A DNA stretch of 47,786 nt, taken from an uncultured Oscillibacter sp. (GTDB lineage Bacteria; Bacillota; Clostridia; Oscillospirales; Oscillospiraceae). Shown here one piece after another: positions 45,825-47,786 of this stretch (position 1 is its first letter; each line of letters begins with the position of its first letter). A program made the translations under genes and the position numbers. The stretch is from contig CABSFC010000008.1 in NCBI GenBank assembly GCA_902476875.1, positions 1 to 47,786 on the forward strand, read 5' to 3'. The notes under the pieces were generated by a model. The model did no database searches, had not been told where the DNA came from, and saw only the letters and a program-made list of their open reading frames with translations.

Positions 45825-47507
45825 TTGAAGAAAAAGCAGCCAAATAACCAGAGAATTACAGCGTTATACGCCAGATTGTCCCGTGACGATGAAAAAGACG
45901 GCATCTCGGGTAGCATTCAGAACCAAAAAGCCGTTTTGGAAAAATTCGCCGCAGACAACCGCTTGCCAAACCCAAGATTTTTCTATGATGACGGCTATTC
46001 GGGCGTTTCGTTTACCCGTCCGGCCTTTATGGAGATCATGGAGCTGGCCGAGCAGGGGCTCGTGGCAAATTTCGTCGTGAAAGACCACTCCAGGCTGGGC
46101 CGGAACCGCCTTGTAGTGGGCCAGCTTCTGGAAGAAGATTTTGTCCGGCTGAACGTGCGGTACATCGCCATCATGGACAACATCGACACCGCCAACGGGG
46201 TCAGCGATATTGTTCCGATGCAAGACCTCTTTAATGAGTGGCACGCGAAAAATACCAGCGACAAGGTACGCCGTGTCATGCAGAGCCGGGGCAACGCTGG
46301 GATACCACTCACCACCAACCCGCCCTACGGCTACACGAAAGCGCCGGAGGATAAGAACAGGTGGATCGTGGACGAACCAGCGGCGAACATCGTCAAGCGG
46401 ATATTCCAGATGTGTGTCAGCGGTTTGGGGCCGACCCAAATCGCAAAGAAGCTCAAGGCGGAGCAAGTACCCACGCCGACTGAATATTGGCGCAGCATTG
46501 GCAAGAAATGCGGCCCTGGCACAGGCCGACCGTTCAACTGGTGTTCCCACACGGTGGTGGAAATTTTAGACCGGCAGGAATATGTGGGCGACACGGTAAA
46601 TTTCCGTTCTTTCAGCCAGTTCTTCAAGCAGAAAAAGCGGCTGGACAAGCCCCAGGAGGAATGGAAAATCTTCCCCAATACCCATCCCGCCATCATTGAC
46701 CGGGAAACCTTTGCCCTTGTCCAAAGCCTCCGCCAGCACCGCCGCAGACCCACAAGGACGGGTATCGTGAGCATGTTCTCCGGGCTTCTCTACTGCGCCG
46801 ACTGCGGGAGCAAGCTGGGGTACAGCGCCACCAACAACTACAAGCGGGAACAGGCGTTTTTCTTCTGTTCCGCCTACCGCAGCAATTCCGATGTCTGCTC
46901 CGCCCATTTCATCCGGGAGAAAGTGATCGAGGAGCTGGTGTTGGAGGGCCTGCAAAGGCTGTTGTGGTACATCCAGGTCTACGAAAAGCGGTTCGCCCAG
47001 GAGCAGATGGAACGGTTCGGACTGCAAGAGAGAAAGGCGCTGACCGCCAAGCGCCGGGATTTGGACAAAGCCAAACAGCGGGTGACGGAAATCGACCAGC
47101 TTATCCAAAAAAGCTACGAGGACATGACCAAGGGCCTGCTGTCCGAGGAACGGTTCGCCACGCTGACGGTATCCCTGGAAACCGAGCAGAAGCAGTTGAA
47201 AGCGGTGATCCCGGAGATGGAAGACAGCCTGGACGCTACCACAGACAAAGCCGCCGATTTGCAGCGGTTCATTGAGCGGGCCAGACAGGTGACCCGGCTG
47301 ACGGAGCTGACGCCTGAAATCGTCCACGAGTTCATTGAGAAAATCGTGGTGTCCAAGCCGGAGAAGCTGGACGGCAAGCGACATCAGACAGTGGATATCT
47401 ACTACAACACCGTTGGCCTGTGGACAGCACCCGACCTGGAAACGCTGGAACAGGAATATATGGCCTACTATCAGGCCATGCAGAAACGCAAGAAAAAGAC
47501 GGCATAG
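45825..47507 (+). CDS. Large serine recombinase (TnpX-like)
   Basis: This 560-residue large serine recombinase excises and inserts the element. The resolvase domain has the catalytic Ser in YARLSRDDEKDG, DGYSGVSFTRP and VKDHSRLGRNRL. The recombinase domain follows (PPYGYTKAPEDKNRW), then a zinc-ribbon (YCADCGSKLGY with CSAYRSNSDVCSAHF) and a long coiled coil. The start is TTG at 45825 with AAAGGAGC before it. Insertion through a short crossover without target genes is typical of the TnpX group. Confidence 0.94.
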   Translation: MKKKQPNNQRITALYARLSRDDEKDGISGSIQNQKAVLEKFAADNRLPNPRFFYDDGYSGVSFTRPAFMEIMELAEQGLVANFVVKDHSRLGRNRLVVGQLLEEDFVRLNVRYIAIMDNIDTANGVSDIVPMQDLFNEWHAKNTSDKVRRVMQSRGNAGIPLTTNPPYGYTKAPEDKNRWIVDEPAANIVKRIFQMCVSGLGPTQIAKKLKAEQVPTPTEYWRSIGKKCGPGTGRPFNWCSHTVVEILDRQEYVGDTVNFRSFSQFFKQKKRLDKPQEEWKIFPNTHPAIIDRETFALVQSLRQHRRRPTRTGIVSMFSGLLYCADCGSKLGYSATNNYKREQAFFFCSAYRSNSDVCSAHFIREKVIEELVLEGLQRLLWYIQVYEKRFAQEQMERFGLQERKALTAKRRDLDKAKQRVTEIDQLIQKSYEDMTKGLLSEERFATLTVSLETEQKQLKAVIPEMEDSLDATTDKAADLQRFIERARQVTRLTELTPEIVHEFIEKIVVSKPEKLDGKRHQTVDIYYNTVGLWTAPDLETLEQEYMAYYQAMQKRKKKTA

Positions 47508-47553
47508 CAACACTGCCACGCCGTCCTAATCAAATGATTTTCACTTATGAGTA

Positions 47554-47610
47554 CCCGCCATCGGGGCAACTTCCTTATGGGAGTTGCCCCGACGGGGGCG
47601 GTCTTTTTTT
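47554..47610 (+). terminator. Terminator after the recombinase gene
   Basis: A stem GGGGCAACT/AGTTGCCCC, extended by CCGCC/GGCGG, is followed by TTTTTTT. A perfect palindrome TAAGCGGCCGCTTA (47612-47625) follows it, near the likely right end of the element. Confidence 0.85.
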
Positions 47611-47735
47611 ATAAGCGGCCGCTTACGGAGAACAGCGCCCTGAAAAAAATTTTCAATATCCGTCAGTTCTGAAAACGCCCTCCCCCGGGCATATTCCCGC
47701 CCGCCTCCGCATAGGTTGTCCCAGAGGTGAAGCCC

Positions 47736-47786
47736 ATGAAACCAAAGAAATTCCCCTCCGGCCTGCTGCGGCGGCTGGAGGCCGCC
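47736..47786 (+). CDS. Start of an unidentified gene, cut by the window edge
   Basis: Seventeen codons (MKPKKFPSGLLRRLEAA) run to the window end, with CAGAGGTGAAGCCC before the ATG. It is too short to identify. It is probably a host gene beyond the right end of the mobile element. Confidence 0.5.
   Translation, partial: MKPKKFPSGLLRRLEAA

Larger units (their letters stand above)
34877..47735. mobile_element. Mobilizable Tn4451-type element with redox/ADP-ribose cargo (outer limits)
   Basis: The left part has tnpV (35465) and the right part mobC, a relaxase, tnpW and a TnpX-like large serine recombinase (43798-47507). Together these are the core set of Tn4451-type mobilizable transposons. 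No conjugation machinery is present, so transfer needs a helper. Exact ends are not visible; TnpX-type ends are marked only by short repeats and a 2-bp crossover. Coordinates given are outer limits between exonuclease III and the gene at the right edge. The two small genes at 34862-35353 may be host or element. Confidence 0.75.

Overview
The window looks like a high-GC Clostridia chromosome, most likely family Oscillospiraceae (Flavonifractor/Lawsonibacter/Intestinimonas type). This rests on GC-rich coding sequence with Firmicutes-type Shine-Dalgarno sites, the Firmicutes origin gene order, a single-chain [FeFe] hydrogenase, and a Tn4451-type mobilizable transposon. The genus call is inference.

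Region 1 (1-11.2 kb) is the replication origin. yidD, rnpA and rpmH run leftwards. dnaA, oriC (a DnaA-box cluster plus AT-rich tract), dnaN, a 47-residue membrane peptide, yaaA, recF, a lipid-anchored or secreted protein, remB, a membrane protein, gyrB and gyrA run rightwards. Region 2 (11.2-15.8 kb) holds small membrane proteins, rnhA, nadE and a lipoprotein. Both rnhA and nadE have their last ~60 bp perfectly duplicated about 200 bp downstream, with a compact insert between the copies that is dense in hairpins. This is the least explained structure in the window.

Region 3 (15.8-34.8 kb) is housekeeping and sensory. It contains a CadC-like regulator, a free HMA metallochaperone and a Zn/Cd P-type ATPase; a hotdog thioesterase; two OmpR-type two-component systems behind a DUF4340 protein; an [FeFe] hydrogenase; an ECF sigma/anti-sigma pair; a HAD phosphatase; metG; a Vat-like acetyltransferase paired with a MATE exporter; and exonuclease III. 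A covarying tri-hairpin repeat lies directly after the stop codons of yidD and metG.

Region 4 (about 35-47.7 kb) is a mobilizable element. It has tnpV, XRE regulators (one truncated), mobC, a MOB relaxase, tnpW and a TnpX-like large serine recombinase. Its cargo is a coherent redox/ADP-ribose module: a flavin-like/ferredoxin fusion, a zinc macrodomain hydrolase and a class M sirtuin in one operon; an FMN-riboswitch-controlled riboflavin transporter (RibU) with an FAD oxidoreductase and two small membrane proteins; and a ywnA/ywnB-like Rrf2 switch with a second flavin-like protein. SirTM operons described in Staphylococcus and Streptococcus encode a lipoylated GcvH-like target and a lipoate ligase. 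Neither is present here, so the substrate of this system is unknown. A new gene begins at the right edge. No tRNA, rRNA or CRISPR array was seen.
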